Both the position numbers and the translations under genes were made by a program. A DNA stretch of 64,000 nucleotides from contig NC_134366.1 of NCBI RefSeq assembly GCF_035582795.1, positions 136,610,756 through 136,674,755 on the forward strand. Reading direction: 5' to 3'. The notes beneath the pieces are model-generated. The model had not been told where the DNA came from. It saw nothing but the letters and a program-made list of their open reading frames with translations, and made no database searches. The DNA comes from Mycteria americana (taxonomy: Eukaryota; Chordata; Aves; Ciconiiformes; Ciconiidae). Below, piece after piece: positions 25,501 to 33,574 of the stretch (position 1 is its first letter; every line of letters starts with the position of its first letter).

Positions 25501-27602
25501 TATACAACATATCAAAACAGTTAAATACGGAACTATTATGATTCATACAGATGATTTATAATTTCAGCTATGGGAATCACCGAATAATACAATAAGAAAT
25601 TTAAAGTCAGTGCTGCACATCCTTTTATTAGGTACAAACTTAAAGGAAAATCATTACATTTAATTATTCCATTCAAATGGAAGCACCTTTTTGATCAATG
25701 GGATGGCTAGAAAAACCAAACCAAAAAGAACTTTCAGAATGGAAAAATATAAAAAATGAAGACTAAAAAGTTATCAGCAAGGTATTAAAAGCTACAGAAC
25801 CTAAGAGGTTCAAGAACTCATGAACACAAGGAGTCTGAGTAGCAGGCAAAAACATGTTTTCACAGTAAAGCGATCCATTTTTGACTGCAGCCAGGGTCCT
25901 GGGATATAGCATGGTCTCCTCTAAATCCTGATTCTTAATCCATTCTAACTGCAGGTTATCGCTAAATGGAACAACACAGCTATCTCCCATTCCCACCCAA
26001 CAAGATGTTCTTACAACACAACTTGAATAATATCTGGGGCTGTGGAACCGCACTGCAAACTGGATTAGCCCTCATCAATCTGACAAAGCCAGTCCTTTTT
26101 ATGTAGAGTTAATTTTTGTAACATGATCACAGACTCATTATAGAATCTCTTGCAGGCAGTGACAATACACAGCCCAAAGGAGCAAAGGAAGGAAAAAGAG
26201 AGCAAGACATCCAAACAAGATCCTCTTTTAAGACCACAACCTAAGGAAACTGCACTGGAAAGAAAACCAATGCAACATATTTGCAAGAACTGTAAACTCA
26301 ACTCAAAGTTCTTCCAGTGAAGAACATTATAGTCTGGCAAATGCTATAGCAAAGCTAACCTAAAAACCAATTAGCAGGTCTCCTGGATTATGGGACCTCG
26401 TTCCCTGAACCTAGAAGAATATCAGAGACACTGAAGTAATTCCAAGAAGTCCACTAATATCCACTATGAAAGTAAAACAAATGAAAAATACAGAATTATG
26501 ATACAGATAGGTCTTAATGGTATAAAGAATAATGTATACTTGTATGTAAAAGCCAGAGCTCTTTAGTTTCACATTGTTTAGAATTCAATAATGACATAAA
26601 AATGGAAAAAAGAGCACCACATAAATTGTAGTAACTTAAAATCGTATTAGAAGAATTGAATTAGACTTTTAACAAAATCTTGACTTTTGTTTGTCCTGTT
26701 TCTAAGCAACAAATACACTTTAAGTTAGTATTTAGATTCAGAATGAGAAATCGTGACTTTAGCATTTATGATTTAGAACGAGAAGAAACGGACAAAAGCT
26801 GGAACAAGTTGTATTAGAGATTAACAGATTTGGGGTTGTTTTTTGGGATTGGGGGGAGGTTATTTGTTTGTTTTTAATACCACGAGGGTGGTCAAATGCT
26901 GAAACAGGGTGCCAGAGAGGTTTATGAAATCTCCATCCTTCAAGGTGTTCAAGAATCAAGCAGACACAACTCCGAGCCGTGATCTGAGAACACTTAATTG
27001 GAGCATGGGATTGGACTACATCACCTCTGGAGGTCGTTTCTAACCTACATGAGCCTATATGGGGGTTTCCTTGGTTTTGTTTTGTTTTTTACAATATGAA
27101 TGTTGAATCATTGTGTATATTTACCAAGCTCCATGACTTCATCTTAAGAAAGAGATTTAAAGGCACTTACCTCCCTCCACACAAAAAGTGAAATAGCTGT
27201 ATTAGGGAAAAAATGCAAAGTCAATCAATCTCTTCCAGAAAATGTAAATTCCCCTGGAATAATGTGTCATTGTTAAACAATTTTTGAAACACGTTTTTAA
27301 AAAAATACATATAATGAATATCAACATAAAGCCAGGTTTTATTTTTTACATTTTTACTTGTTTAAAGACATATTAACAAAGTTACAAAACGTCCTACTGA
27401 CATACAAATTTATCTCCAGAATACTTACTAGTAAAGCTGAATGAACAACTGGAGGGTTGGGATGGTCCAAAAACAGAATAAGACCTGGCAGGCATCCTTG
27501 ATCCTGAACAATGGCCCGTCTGTTCAATGGGTCAGCTGCTAGATCTCGGAGTTGGTTAACTACAGAGAGTGCATCAGGCTCCTCACTCATAGTAGAATTC
27601 AT
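3427..27602 (-). CDS. ARMC1: ARMC1, armadillo repeat-containing protein 1 (5' 152 codons; 3' part off the left edge)
   Basis: Three coding exons (27429-27602, 23129-23220, 3427-3616) join in frame on the minus strand to 152 codons. The product starts [20 protein letters not shown] and runs to HIDGLDD, closely matching what I remember of the 282-residue human protein. The missing part is roughly the last 130 residues, so at least one more exon lies left of base 1. The N-terminal part contains the single armadillo-like repeat, about residues 35-80 ([21 protein letters not shown] onward). ARMC1 is known as a small protein found both in cytosol and at mitochondria, associated with the MICOS/MIB intermembrane-space bridging complex. 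The gene stands head to head with MTFR1, another mitochondrial-dynamics gene, across a shared CpG island. No frameshift or stop was seen in any exon. Confidence 0.96.
5954..6184 (+). mobile_element. CR1 LINE 3' fragment
   Basis: Typical CR1 3' end, 5'-truncated: GGTGGTGAAACACTGGAAC, CCCAGAGAGGTGGTAGATG, GGTCCCTTCCAACCC, and terminal ATTCTATGATGATTCTATGA. Plus orientation, antisense to ARMC1. Little diverged, hence fairly young for the family. Confidence 0.95.
6588..6787 (+). mobile_element. CR1 LINE 3' fragment
   Basis: Second CR1 3' end about 400 bases after the previous one, same orientation: CACTGGAACAACCTCCCCAG, GGTTGGACCAGATGATCTT, GAGGTCCCTTCCAACCTGGG, ending ATTCTATGG. The left edge is uncertain. 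It belongs to a different CR1 subtype from its neighbour, judging by the middle section. Confidence 0.9.
7503..7568. repeat. (AT)n and (TA)n(TG)n microsatellites
   Basis: Eleven AT units at 7503-7524, then a short G/T spacer, then TA units grading into TG units at 7538-7568. The following 100 bases remain AT/AC-rich (ACATATAC-type motifs to about 7670). A likely length-variable locus. Confidence 0.95.
8049..9386 (+). mobile_element. CR1 LINE, 1.3 kb 3' portion with decayed reverse transcriptase
   Basis: A 5'-truncated CR1 copy ending with GGTCCTTTCCAACCTCAACC and ATTCTGTGAGTCTGTGA. From about 8231 to 8650 one frame reads as the C-terminal half of CR1 ORF2 reverse transcriptase: [42 protein letters not shown], then SADD (8522-8533) where the active-site motif is normally F/Y-A-D-D. 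A TGA at 8648 and a frame change interrupt it; ORF2-like sequence continues in the next frame ([28 protein letters not shown]). Around 8270-8285 a short stretch before TTTTGACATTG seems deleted. It is not capable of autonomous movement. Confidence 0.95.
8231..8980 (+). pseudogene. CR1 ORF2 (reverse transcriptase) remnant
   Basis: Coding remnant within the CR1 copy: RT palm region in one frame to the stop at 8648-8650, then the following thumb/C-terminal region in another frame to about 8980. A substituted aromatic residue before ADD, a stop and a frameshift make it a pseudogene. The true ORF would encode endonuclease and RT; the endonuclease part is absent because of 5' truncation. Confidence 0.85.
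13490..13516 (+). repeat. 27-base poly-A run
   Basis: Uninterrupted A27, preceded by A7-CT. No retroposon body was recognised upstream, so it is listed as a simple repeat. Confidence 0.95.
15761..15828. repeat. Short local tandem duplication
   Basis: TGTATTGAAC followed by TAGTATACTAAAA occurs at 15761-15783 and in variant form at 15805-15827 (GATATACTAAAA), with a partial copy (CTATTGAACTAGTAT) between them. Simple local slippage or duplication in the ARMC1 intron. Confidence 0.8.
22157..22197. repeat. Perfect 15-bp inverted repeat (hairpin)
   Basis: Arm ATATTAAAGATTCAA (22157-22171) and its exact complement TTGAATCTTTAATAT (22183-22197) surround an 11-base loop. Located in ARMC1 intron 3. 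Confidence 0.9.
23129..23220 (-). CDS. ARMC1: ARMC1 exon 3
   Basis: The exon has 92 bases, with acceptor tttcttttag|GCT at 23221 and donor AAAA|gtaagttt at 23128. It encodes [16 protein letters not shown] and on to LQNVIQ, then two bases (AA) of a Lys codon finished by the first G of the next exon. This is the second half of the armadillo-type helical repeat. The phases fit both neighbours, and the residues match the known family sequence nearly one for one. Confidence 0.96.
23470..23785 (+). mobile_element. Old, diverged CR1 3' fragment
   Basis: Weak but collinear CR1 resemblance: AACAAGAGGGAGCAGCCACA, TTTTTTCACTATGAAGGTAG, CTCAACACTGGAA, and GAAGTCCCTTCCAACAAAC near the 3' end. Many substitutions and small gaps suggest an ancient insertion. 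The left border is uncertain. Plus orientation. Confidence 0.7.
26877..27061 (+). mobile_element. Diverged CR1 3' fragment
   Basis: Recognisable by GAGGGTGGTCAAATGCTGAA, GGGTGCCAGAGAGGTTTATG, ATTGGACTACATCACCTCTG and GGTCGTTTCTAACCTACATG. The terminal octamer repeat is eroded. Plus orientation. Confidence 0.85.
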
Positions 27603-27632
27603 TTTTTCTGCACCATGCACACAAAATATCCT
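27429..27632 (-). CDS. ARMC1: ARMC1 exon 2 (first coding exon; CDS 27429-27602)
   Basis: The acceptor is a long T tract ending in ccag just right of 27632. The donor is CTA|gtaagtat at 27428. The start codon is ATG at 27602-27600 (A at -3), encoding [10 protein letters not shown]. It leaves 30 bases of 5' UTR in this exon, and that stretch has no stop in the same frame. A second Met four codons on would give MSEEPD. The coding part is 58 codons ending VVHSALL in phase 0. Confidence 0.95.
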
Positions 27633-29850
27633 CTGGAAAAAAAAAAAAAATCTCTGTTACTAATACCACAACATTTATCATAAATTAAAACACAGGTAAG
27701 ACAAAAGCACGAAGGCACTGATTTGTCATAAGCATAAAAGTATAAAAAACCAAGGACTAGAATTCATGGAATGTGGATGGAATTGTTAAGGATGTGGATC
27801 TTGAAATTTGTAAACTGGAAATCTAAACTTCTTACACAGAGACCAGGTAAGTTTGGTTAATAATATTTTGATTTGTTTCCTATATATAATTTCAGACCAG
27901 TCAGCCTTTACAGGAGTATGTTTGTATTGGTTTTTTTATACTAGTGACAAATATTTCCGAGAAATCTAGTTTTCTCACAACAAGGCACCCCAGAAGTCTA
28001 TAAACATCCTTCTGTATAAACACACATAAAATAAAAATATGTATTTTCACACTACCTTTAGCAATAATCAAATTTTACACAAAAATGAACCAGAAAAGCC
28101 AGCAAAAAATTAACACTGAATCAAGAACAGTGAACATTAAGTTTTAATCTGGATCTATATATCAAATAACTAGTGTAATGCCATACCCATTCAAAGGCAA
28201 AAAGGGTTTTAGAGGGTGGGTGTTGGGTTTTTTTTTTCCTTTTCACTAATACCCTCTCAATAAAAAGAAAGAAAGCACGTCATGCCTTGCTCCAGCCGAA
28301 GTCCAAGCCACCATATCAATTTCAAAGGAGACACGTGTTAGCTTGAAAGTATCAGATTCCAGAGTTGTTTAATAAGGAATAACTACTTAACAGGCAACAA
28401 AAGCATAAGTTTACTCAGAGAAAATGCTACATCTTGGTGCAAAAATACTAGTTTCCTTCAAAAGACTGATTATGTGCCTCAAACTACTAAATGCTAACTG
28501 TGGTCCTGGTGTTGCCAGTGCCAACTCATGCAAGTAACTTTTCTTAAGGCACAAAAGTGTGAATAAATTCATATTGTTAATTTGTGTTCTCTCATTTTTT
28601 CCCTGCATAAAAATAAAACAAATTAAATTTGTAAGTAGTCACATTCTTTTAACATAATTTCACACACAAATAATATTTTACAAACATTATATTGTTTTCT
28701 TACTGAATGTAGGCCTTTCAATAACACAAATTAATCATACTCATCAAAAACCATGAACCACAAACATGTATTTTGGTTATGATAATTTCTGACATTTTCA
28801 CATAGAGAAAATGCTGTTAATCTCTAAGTTACTGGTCCTTCCTTCAGGAAAGAGTGTGCTAATGTGAAAAGTACATGCCAATGATTAGTCTCCAGGCTAT
28901 TTTTCTTGACTATCACAAGTCCAAAAAAGATCAACTGGGAGATACACGCAGCTCAACCAATAAACACTAATTTATATTTCCAAAACAGACAACTCTAAAT
29001 TAAAAAAAAAAAATCTGTTAATTGCTTTTCATAGTTGGCAAAGGAACTTATTCAAAACTTAAAAATCAAGTCAGTTGTGGAGCTGATGCTAACCAAAGTC
29101 TCTGACTACCAGTTCTGCGTCCCGAGCACCAGATCATTCCTACAACTCTCTCCATCCTGATCACCTTTTGCCTTTTCCCTTCTAATCTCCTGAAAAAGCA
29201 TGAAGCCAAATTTTACCCCTCTCCTACCCCATTAGGCCACACTCATGTCCTCCGCAGACCCTTCTCCCTCTCTCCTCACCCACAATTGAGGAGACAACTG
29301 AAGTCCCTACCTTCTCCATCACCTACAACAACCAATTTTACAAAAACTAGAACCCCCGGCATTTTTTCAAGAAAAAAAAAAAACTAAGCTGCTTTAAAAG
29401 TTTTAAGAAGTTCTCTAGAATTTGGGGGCCTAGCAGAGAAGTTAGCCAGGTACCGGCTCTTTTCTCCTCCTTGTAGCTTTGAGATAAAAGCTTAACAAAG
29501 GCACCGCAGATCTCTCTGTCGGTCTCCTTTTCCGCTCTGTGTCCTCACGGGGGAGGCCCAGGAGAAGAACCGCCACAGCTCCACACCTCCGCTGTCACGC
29601 CGAGCGTTCCCTAAGCGGCGGAGCCAGCAATCCGGCTGCGACAAGGCCTCGGGGCTCAGCTCCCGGGCCCCTCGCCCGGCGGAGGCACAACCCTCCAGCG
29701 AGCGGCTGACGTGAGCTCCGGGACGCGGTTAGGGGGAGCAGGAGGGACCTCAGCCGGCCTCGCCGCCCCCCTCTCACGGCCATCCCGCCCTTCCCCAGCG
29801 TCTCCCGTTCCCGCCCCCCGGCGCGACCTGTTCCCCTCCCGGCCCCGTAC
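27633..29850 (-). other. ARMC1 intron 1 (about 2.2 kb)
   Basis: Lies between the first coding exon and the inferred non-coding exon 1. AT-rich at its left, it passes into the CpG island from about 29450. No repeats of known family were seen. Confidence 0.6.
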
Positions 29851-29950
29851 CGTCGCAAAAGACGTCTCCGGCCGAGAAGCTCAGCCCCGAGCCCCCATCG
29901 CCCGCGGGGGCGGCGCGGCCGGAGGAGGGCGGCGGGAGGAGGGCGGCAGC
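29851..29950 (-). other. ARMC1: Probable ARMC1 non-coding exon 1 (boundaries approximate)
   Basis: On the minus strand GCGACG|gtacggggcc gives a usable donor at 29850 inside the CpG island. Two CCAAT boxes read in the ARMC1 direction at 30091-30087 and 30027-30023, the usual 60-150 bases upstream of a start site. A first exon of roughly 100 bases ending at 29851 would therefore fit. No transcript evidence is available, and the right-hand edge is a guess from the CCAAT spacing. Confidence 0.4.
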
Positions 29951-31044
29951 AGGGCCCGCCGCACACGCACCACCCGCCAGGACCCGCTCTGACCCCGGCA
30001 CCGTCCACCACACCGCAACCCGATTGGCACAAACCCGCCCGCGCCTCTCCGCCACTCGCGGCGCGCTTTGTTCCTGACGAGGCACGATTGGCTGCCGGCG
30101 GCTGCCCCGCCCTCTGGCGGCGCCGCCGCTGTGCACGCCGGGAGCTGCAGTTCGGAGAGGGCGGCAGGACCTCGTTGGGGAGGGAGCGGCGGGCGAAACG
30201 CGGCCCCTTACTTCCATTTTTATTTTTTTTCCATAGCCGGTCACCACCAGAACGTGAATTTACTGTTCGAGTAAAGTGCACCGTAAAACAATATAGTGTA
30301 AAATACGCCCGCTCCTGCACGGACACAGTCCCGACCCCCATTTTGAAAGCCGAAGCGTGTAGCCCCACCCCCCGAGACCCAGACAATTACATTTATTTTA
30401 ATATAAATCTTAATCCCGTTTGCAGGCTTGGGTTGCTGCCCCGCTAAGGTGCAAAGGTTTTTCATTTTCACGTTCCTCTGCTCCACTCGTGGCAGTTGAG
30501 CCTTCCGAGTTCTGAAAGGCTTCAGTAAAGTTTCCAGCAAAGTTTGTAAAAGCGGGAACGCCTCCCGAGTAACCCTTCAGCCTAGATTCAGCACGGGGAC
30601 ACTTCTTCCGAGCTCCCCTACGCCCCGGGAGCCCACCCCGCGCCCTCTGACTCCCAGCGATTTCGACGTGCGGCTCTACCGCTGCCACAGCCGGTCCCAC
30701 GGAACCCTCTCTGGCCTCGCAGGCACAGCAGCGCCCGCCGTCCTCCGCACGTTTTAATGGGACACGGCCCACGCCGCCCAGAGAGCCACCGGCAGTGCTG
30801 CAGCCGACAGCCGCACCGCAGAGCGCCGTCAGCCAGCAGCAGCCGCCTAGCAGCGCCGTTAGCTCCCGCTGAGGCTCCAGAGTAACGCCAGGAAGCCTCC
30901 CCCCTCCAGGCCCCGAGCGCTTCCGACACTGGCAACTCCCGCACTTCAGAGGACCATACTCCAGGCAGACATGGAATGACCAGATAGGGCCGCTGCCGCT
31001 CCCCGCTGCATCCAGCACCCGTGGGAGCGGCGCCGGGAGGCCCC

Positions 31045-31093
31045 GGGGCGGGCGGGGCGGGGCGGGGCGGGGCGGGGCGGGGCGGGGCGGGGC
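31045..31093 (+). repeat. GGGGC pentanucleotide tandem array
   Basis: Eight perfect GGGGC units run from 31054 to 31093, preceded by one more unit at 31045-31049 and a short GGGC. Overlapping GGGCGG motifs are potential Sp1/KLF sites, and the G-rich plus strand could form G-quadruplexes. It sits between the two inferred start regions, closer to MTFR1. Confidence 0.92.
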
Positions 31094-31184
31094 GGAGCCG
31101 GGCCCTCACCCTCTCCCTCCCCCGCCGCCGCCAAGCAACCGCTAGCGGCTCCCCCGCGGCCCCATCTTATTGGAGGGGGCCGGT

Positions 31185-31190
31185 CACGTG
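31185..31190 (+). promoter_or_regulatory. E-box CACGTG in the MTFR1-side promoter
   Basis: A palindromic CACGTG (context GGTCACGTGTTCC) lies 12 bases after an inverted CCAAT box (31169-31173). Such sites bind USF, MYC/MAX, MiT/TFE or CLOCK/BMAL1 factors. Function here is inferred from promoter position only. Confidence 0.5.
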
Positions 31191-31327
31191 TTCCGGCGGT
31201 CACCGTGGGGGAGAGGGGCGGGGTGGTTTCACCCGTCTCCTCCGGGCCCGGTGGCTGCCGGGTAGGTCGCCGCGCCGCAGCCTTGCGGAGGGCACTCGAG
31301 GTCCCGCCTCCCGCGGGCGCGGCGACT

Positions 31328-31363
31328 ATTGGTCGGGGTGGCGCCGGGGCGGCTGCGGATTGG
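31328..31363. promoter_or_regulatory. Paired inverted CCAAT boxes, probable NF-Y sites
   Basis: ATTGG occurs at 31328-31332 and 31359-31363, 31 bases apart (about three helical turns), a spacing common in NF-Y promoters. Potential MTFR1 donors G|gtgagag near 31403 and G|gtgaggca near 31432 follow, so the MTFR1 start and non-coding first exon are probably just downstream of these boxes. Confidence 0.5.
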
Positions 31364-33544
31364 CTGCCGCGGGGGGGTCGCGAGCCGCGGTGGAAGAAGC
31401 GGGTGAGAGAGCGCGGCCACGGCGGACGGCGGGTGAGGCAAGGACGGCGGGGCGGGTGGCGGCCCTTTCCCCGAGGCGGCCCGTGGGCCTTCCCTTCCTC
31501 CTGAGCAGCCCCTCTCGTCGCGCCCGGTCCCGGGTTGGGGGCGGTTCGCGAGGGGGAGCGCGACCCGGGCCCGGAGGCTGCTGCGCCTAGCACGCCTCTC
31601 CCCGTCTGCCGCGGGCCGCTGCTGCCGCTGGGCTGTGCAGCGCCCCGCTCCTCCGGCTCAGCCGGGGCCCCCTCAGACCGGGAGCCCTGTGTATGTGGGG
31701 GTGGTGGTGTAGAGGAACTGTTCTCCTGTGGGGTCTGCCTTCAGGAGCTCCCGAGTGGGCGCCGAGGGAAGGCAGGGGTGCTGCTCGACTGGAAGTGGGT
31801 ACAGGCCGCTCAGGGGCGGCCCCGCTCATGGCTGCTGTCCCCGGGCACGGCGGCGGGATGGAGCCGCCGCTTCCCGCTGTGAGCGTGGCAGCGCCGAGGG
31901 CCGATCCAGGGCAGGGCAGGTGCCGGGCAGGCAACGGCCTTGCGAAGGTGCCGTGCTTTGCAGCGCCTTTCCAGAGGAGCGGAGCAGCGTGGAAACGGCT
32001 CGGGGTGTTGGGGTCGAAGCTGTCGTTTCTGCAGGCAAGCTGACAGAAACTGAAACCCTCTTACGTTGCTGTGGTGGAAGTGACAGGTCACAGGAAATCA
32101 TGTAAATAAAAGATAATTTGGAGATGATCTGGAGAAGTTTCAGGGAAGTTTTTTAAGGAGGCTTTAAATACAGAGGTAGCCTAGTCTTAAGAGGTCTGGT
32201 GCTTATTTTCCTTTTCTGTAAACTTATGATGCTTACTTTGTATACCTTTAGTGATATTGCTGCTGTGCTCAGGTTCTTTTGCAATTGTCATAAATAACTA
32301 ACTTGCTAGATGCTTGTTTTTATTTTGTTTAATAAGCTGTCAAAATTCCAGATACTGAGTGTGAGTAGAGTTTGAATGCGGACATCAACCGTAGTGTGTT
32401 GATCTCTGTATGATAGCATCAGCAAGACTTCATTAATATTTACATGTTGTCCTCAGACACTTGTAGTCCTCTGTAGCTCTTGTGAAGGCAAGACTTAAAA
32501 AGACTAAATGGAAAGGAAATAATTCTGACTTCTGATACCCGCTGCTTTTTACGTAGGTGATAAAGAAAAAAGAAGTGAGCTGAGTTTTCTGCACATGGGC
32601 TGTAAAAGTTCTAGTTAACTGCCACCGAATCAAAATAATTTTCTTCACAGAGGTCACTAGCTGAAATCTGATCTCTGTGTGTAGGAACTCGATGTTACAA
32701 AGAGAAATTTTTTGGGAAAAAAAATTGAACATTTTAAATGCTTTTTCAGACAAATATACCCTTTTGTTAATAAAATTTGCATGCTCTTGTTTCTCAAAGA
32801 TGTAGCATAAGGACTGGCATTCACAGCAATGACTAGGGAGGTTTGTATGTCTGGCAGGAAAGTGTAGGTGTATGGTTATGTCTGTATAGTATAATACAGT
32901 ATGGTTTAGAGATGTTGAAGGATTTCATTTACCTCTATATGGTATCATATCGCACCGTGTAGATATAAACTCTGCTGAGCAAAGGCTTTTGATTAAACTA
33001 GTGTTGAAGCATGGATTTTTTTGTTCTCCATCCTTAGTTGGCAAGATGTGGTAACATGGGTAAGATGTGATGAATATGGTTTTGCACTTCGAGGTATATA
33101 TGACTGAGCTCTGTTTTTAAGAAAGCTTTAACAACTTCTATTGCAAGTATGTATTATTTTCAATTCTTGCTTTAGATTTCATGCTGATATTAGCTTGGAT
33201 AAGCCCTTGACTGTCTCTGTAGTATCCACTGACTTTTATCTCTCTTTGCATACCTTTCCCAACAGGTATTTCTGAAAGTAGTAGGGCACTTCATTATTTG
33301 TGGCTTCTAAGCCAAAAAATAGACCTCTGTATTTGGCTGTGTGATCTCTGCTAAATACTCTACGTTACTTAAAACTGGTCTGTGTCAGTTTGGGAGAGGA
33401 TCTAGTCCTTTATCAGAAGATTCTTCCTGCCTGCTTGGCTTGCTGTTGCTGTGATAATTTTTTGTTGGCTTTATCTTTCTTTATTACTTCTTTAATATGT
33501 TTCCTTCTGGATATAATTTCATGAGATGAGCTTTGAGATGAGCT

Positions 33545-33574
33545 TGAGTTCTCATCTCATGAGATGAGAACTCA
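33545..33574. repeat. 30-bp perfect palindrome in an ATGAGATGAG-rich patch
   Basis: A spacerless palindrome centred at 33559/33560 (arm TGAGTTCTCATCTCA). ATGAGATGAG-type copies flank it from about 33530 to 33583, so arms and flanks probably arose by local duplication and inversion. Confidence 0.92.

Larger units (their letters stand above)
23221..27428 (-). other. ARMC1 intron 2 (4.2 kb)
   Basis: Intron between coding exons 2 and 3. It holds two diverged CR1 fragments (about 23470-23785 and 26877-27061). The rest shows no coding or RNA signal that I recognise. Confidence 0.85.
29500..32000. promoter_or_regulatory. CpG island, probable bidirectional ARMC1/MTFR1 promoter region
   Basis: Base composition changes sharply from AT-rich introns to GC-rich, CpG-dense sequence over about 2.5 kb between the divergent genes. 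Inverted CCAAT boxes (ATTGG on the plus strand) lie at 30023-30027, 30087-30091, 31169-31173, 31328-31332 and 31359-31363. A CACGTG E-box is at 31185-31190, and a GGGGC array of potential Sp1/KLF sites is at 31045-31093. No obvious TATA box was noted, as expected for a dispersed CpG-island promoter. The two CCAAT groups are about 1 kb apart, suggesting two core promoters in one island rather than one narrow shared one. Confidence 0.8.

Noticed and set aside
25763-26340. Two adjoining minus-strand open frames of 96 and 91 codons, looked at as a possible pseudogene
   Set aside because: They are in different frames, with no recognisable family and no poly-A tail or flanking repeats. A protein search would decide it.
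29595-31593. Long open frames (up to 263 codons) on both strands of the CpG island
   Set aside because: GC-rich DNA has few stops, several frames are open at once, and the products are Arg/Gly/Pro/Ala-rich with no family resemblance. The ARMC1 first coding exon is at 27.6 kb.
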